Part shown: positions 34,221 through 36,291 of the stretch, piece by piece
How the letters are laid out: each line of letters starts with the position of its first letter
How positions within the stretch are numbered: the first letter of the stretch is position 1
Made by a program: the position numbers and the translations under genes
NCBI GenBank assembly: GCA_030645535.1
Contig: JAUSNM010000033.1
Span: forward strand, 1 to 36,291
From: Gallionella sp.
GTDB taxonomy: Bacteria > Pseudomonadota > Gammaproteobacteria > Burkholderiales > Gallionellaceae
Direction: 5' to 3'
DNA length: 36,291 bases
Notes under the pieces: model-generated
What the model was told of the DNA's origin: nothing
The model's database searches: none
What the model saw: the letters and a program-made list of their open reading frames with translations, nothing else

Positions 34221-35414
34221 ATGGCAATGCAAGCGAAGCTAACCGGCAAAATGGTGATCGGCCAATCGGGCGGCCCCACCGTCGTCATCAACCAATCGCT
34301 GGTCGGCGCGGTGCTGGCGGCGCGCCGGCAACCCAACATCACCGGCATTCTCGGCGCGCGCCACGGCATCGCCGGCATCATGAAGGAAGACTTCATCGAC
34401 CTGACCACGCAAAGCGTCGAGCAGCTCGAACTGGTCGCCACCACCCCGGCGGCGGCGCTGGGTTCGGTGCGCCTCAAGCCCGGCAAGGCCGAGTGCGAAA
34501 AGGTGTTCGAGGTGTTCAGGAAGAACGACGTGCGCTATTTCTTCTACATCGGCGGCAACGATTCCGCCGAGACCGCGCATATCATCGCCGAGATGGCGAA
34601 GGAAGCGAATTACGATTTCTGCACCGTGCATATCCCCAAGACCATCGACAACGATCTGAAAGTCACCGACCACTGCCCGGGCTTTGCTTCGGCGGCGCGT
34701 TTCGTCGCGCTGGCCTTCATGGGCGACGACCGCGACAACCGCGCGCTGCAAGGCATCAAGGTCAACGTGGTGATGGGGCGCAGCGCCGGCTTCCTGACCG
34801 CCGCGTCGGCCCTGGCGCGCCAGACGGAAGGCGACGGCCCGCATCTGATCTACCTGCCGGAGCGCGTGTTCGATGTCGAAAAATTCCAGCAGGATGTGCG
34901 CGATACGATGGCGAAATATGGCCGCTGCGTGATTGCCGCTTCCGAAGGGATTTCCGACAAGGACGGCAACCCGATCTCGACCAGCGGCGAACGCGACTCG
35001 CACGGCAATATCCAGCTTTCCGGCTCGGGTGCCTTGGGCGACACGCTGGCCGCGCTGGTGAAAGAAGCCTTCACCGGACAGAAGGTGCGCGTGCGCGCCG
35101 ACACCTTCGGCTACCTGCAACGCTCCTTCCCGACCATCATTTCCGAAGTCGATGCGAAGGAAGCGCGCGAAGTCGGCACCGTTGCAGTGAACCACGCCGC
35201 CAGCACCGGCCAGCCCGGCTCGGTGGCGATCCGCCGCCTGAGCAGCAAGCCGTATACCAGCGAATGCTTCATCACGCCGCTATCGACCGTGGCGAAAGTC
35301 GCCACCGAGATGAAGGACGAATACATCAACGCGGCGGGCAACGATGTGACGCAGGCGTGGCTGGATTACGTCGCGCCGCTGGTAGGCGAGTTGCCGAAGA
35401 TGGGCCGTTTGTAG
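34221..35414 (+). CDS. pfp: PPi-dependent 6-phosphofructokinase
   Basis: A 397-residue phosphofructokinase of the pyrophosphate-using type. The phosphate-donor loop reads GGNDSAETA (111-119), with Asp114 where ATP enzymes have glycine. The catalytic loop reads PKTIDND (139-145), with Lys140 where ATP enzymes have glycine (PGTIDND). These two changes are the accepted marks of PPi dependence. The reaction, fructose-6-phosphate with PPi to fructose-1,6-bisphosphate, is near equilibrium and can run in both glycolytic and gluconeogenic direction. GGGAGGTGA before the ATG is a strong ribosome site. It is divergent from the pyrophosphatase gene. It ends with TAG and appears monocistronic. Confidence 0.94.
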   Translation: MAMQAKLTGKMVIGQSGGPTVVINQSLVGAVLAARRQPNITGILGARHGIAGIMKEDFIDLTTQSVEQLELVATTPAAALGSVRLKPGKAECEKVFEVFRKNDVRYFFYIGGNDSAETAHIIAEMAKEANYDFCTVHIPKTIDNDLKVTDHCPGFASAARFVALAFMGDDRDNRALQGIKVNVVMGRSAGFLTAASALARQTEGDGPHLIYLPERVFDVEKFQQDVRDTMAKYGRCVIAASEGISDKDGNPISTSGERDSHGNIQLSGSGALGDTLAALVKEAFTGQKVRVRADTFGYLQRSFPTIISEVDAKEAREVGTVAVNHAASTGQPGSVAIRRLSSKPYTSECFITPLSTVAKVATEMKDEYINAAGNDVTQAWLDYVAPLVGELPKMGRL

Positions 35415-35521
35415 GTCTTTGCACCATTACCACTCGCATGCAGAAGTCTTCATGGGGTGGAAGTGGCAGCCCGCGTTTTTTCGAGCAGGTAAAACAGGCA
35501 TGAACCTAGAAAAATGAGTTG

Positions 35522-35873
35522 TCCACGAAAAACACGAAAGTCACGAAATAAACCAATAGATTACTTGGATGTGGCAATTCACCCATTGAGTGTTGTTATT
35601 ACTCAGTAGTCAGAAATTAAAGTTACAAAAAATCGATGTTCATGTGTAGGAGCCCGATTTATCGGGCGATAGCCAATCTTAAAATCGCCCGATAGCCCTG
35701 CATAGCCATTCCACTAACCCATCAAAAAACGATGGATAAGTGGCTGGTTAAATCGGGATCATACAACGACGCTTTGGCTTAAGCAAGGATTTTGACTGCT
35801 GGCACATGTGTCGTCTAACCAACCGACTGCTGTGTAATCACGGCATCCATTTAATTTTTCGTGTTTTTTGTGG
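35522..35873. repeat. Inverted pair of 18-bp arms flanking 316 bp
   Basis: TCCACGAAAAACACGAAA (35522-35539) and its inverse at 35856-35873 match at 17 of 18 positions. The 316 bp between them have no coding frame and contain a REP-like hairpin. The left arm is followed by a further partial copy (TCACGAAAT). The outer arm ends 7 bp before the rlmF ribosome site. The arrangement suggests a non-autonomous mobile element or a pair of dispersed intergenic repeats. Most of the 478-bp spacer between pfp and rlmF is covered by it. Confidence 0.55.
35644..35693. repeat. REP-like palindromic element
   Basis: TGTAGGAGCCCGATTTATCG (from 35644) resembles the common TGTAGGAGC-type REP repeats of Proteobacteria and holds the short palindrome CCCGAT-TT-ATCGGG. 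ATCGGGCGAT (35661-35670) also pairs perfectly with ATCGCCCGAT (35684-35693) around a 13-base loop, so alternative hairpins can form. Confidence 0.6.
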
Positions 35874-35892
35874 ATGAAAAAAGGTTTTTAGG

Positions 35893-36291
35893 ATGAAAGA
35901 TAAACAACGCGGTGCATCCGCCGCGAAGGGCAGGGCCGCACCTGCCGAAAAAACCGGCCTGCATCCGCGCAACCCGCATCGGGGCCGTTACGACTTCAGG
36001 CAGCTCATCGCCTGCAGCCCGGAGCTGGCGGCATTTGTCGCGACGAATGAGTATGGCGACGAGTCCATCGCTTTCGCCGACCCGGCGGCGGTCAAAGCGC
36101 TCAACCGTGCGTTGTTGAAACAGACATACGGCATCACGGGCTGGGACATTCCGGCGCAGTATCTCTGCCCGCCCATCCCGGGCCGGGCGGACTAGCTCCA
36201 CGACCTCGCCGCTCTGCTGGGTGCCGGCAACGGCGGCATCATCCCGCGCGGCAAATCCGTCCGGGTACTCGACATCGGCGTCGGCGCCAAC
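35893..36291 (+). pseudogene. rlmF: 23S rRNA m6A1618 methyltransferase RlmF, start of gene with in-frame TAG
   Basis: The frame begins with a basic tail and then [18 protein letters not shown], the RlmF hallmark, and continues through [37 protein letters not shown]. Codon 101 (36193-36195) is TAG at the place of the tyrosine in the family motif PGRADYIH. After it the same frame resumes as LHDLAALLG and [10 protein letters not shown], the SAM-binding motif, up to the window edge. Only the one codon is abnormal (TAC or TAT to TAG). AAGG eight bases before the ATG is the likely ribosome site. The enzyme would methylate A1618 of 23S rRNA. The gene is either a nonsense mutant or affected by a base-call error, and its end is outside the window. 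Confidence 0.85.

Noticed and set aside
1..36291. CRISPR arrays, tRNA or rRNA genes, prophage or complete insertion sequences.
   Set aside because: No regularly spaced repeats, no clover-leaf or rRNA-like stretch, and no transposase or phage gene was recognised; only short inverted repeats and gene remnants were found.

Overview
The window looks like chromosomal DNA of a Betaproteobacterium, probably near Nitrosomonadales/Gallionellaceae. This is an inference from protein character (Atm1-type exporter, DipZ, fused LivM-LivG, PPi-type phosphofructokinase), moderate GC content and Shine-Dalgarno usage; no rRNA or tRNA was seen to confirm it. Genes are dense and mostly metabolic, with several short repeats and gene remnants between them.

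Layout. 1-5830: the end of a short-type alpha-glucan phosphorylase, a small alpha/beta hydrolase, an unrecognised acidic protein, an M18 aminopeptidase (minus strand), a 134-bp element with inverted ends, and an Atm1-type ABC exporter. 6012-10004 (minus strand): a compact operon of an ADP-ribosylglycohydrolase-like protein, a periplasmic MsrB and a DipZ thiol-redox protein, followed by a short-chain dehydrogenase remnant and a PH-domain membrane protein. 10232-15921: a stomatin-like fragment, then pgl, gnd, zwf and a transketolase gene interrupted by an in-frame TAG. 16178-21571: a Mug-type DNA glycosylase, two FNR-type flavin reductases, a 34-codon ORF, a DUF488 protein and a long-form alpha-glucan phosphorylase.

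21772-26338 holds the most unusual locus: a 1325-residue single-module non-ribosomal peptide synthetase made of an adenylation domain, a carrier domain and a membrane region with three left-handed beta-helix segments. This is the architecture of epsilon-poly-L-lysine synthetase (Pls). A divergent phosphopantetheinyl transferase gene follows 13 nt later. Together they form a candidate two-gene amino-acid homopolymer (or amino-acyl transfer) system. Immediately downstream lies a complete Liv-type amino-acid ABC transporter (livK, hairpin terminator, livH, a livM-livG fusion, livF) and an AI-2E-family membrane protein, closed by a strong bidirectional terminator at 32584-32610.

32677-36291: ppa-folD on the minus strand, divergent from a PPi-dependent phosphofructokinase gene, then a repeat-rich spacer and the start of rlmF, which also has an in-frame TAG. 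Phosphorylases release glucose-1-phosphate from glucan, the pgl-gnd-zwf cluster turns glucose-6-phosphate into pentose and reduced cofactor, and the PPi-PFK makes glycolytic flux PPi-linked, so much of the window concerns storage-carbon use and reductant. TAG is an ordinary terminator for at least four intact genes here, so the two interrupted genes suggest nonsense mutations or base-call errors rather than a changed code.
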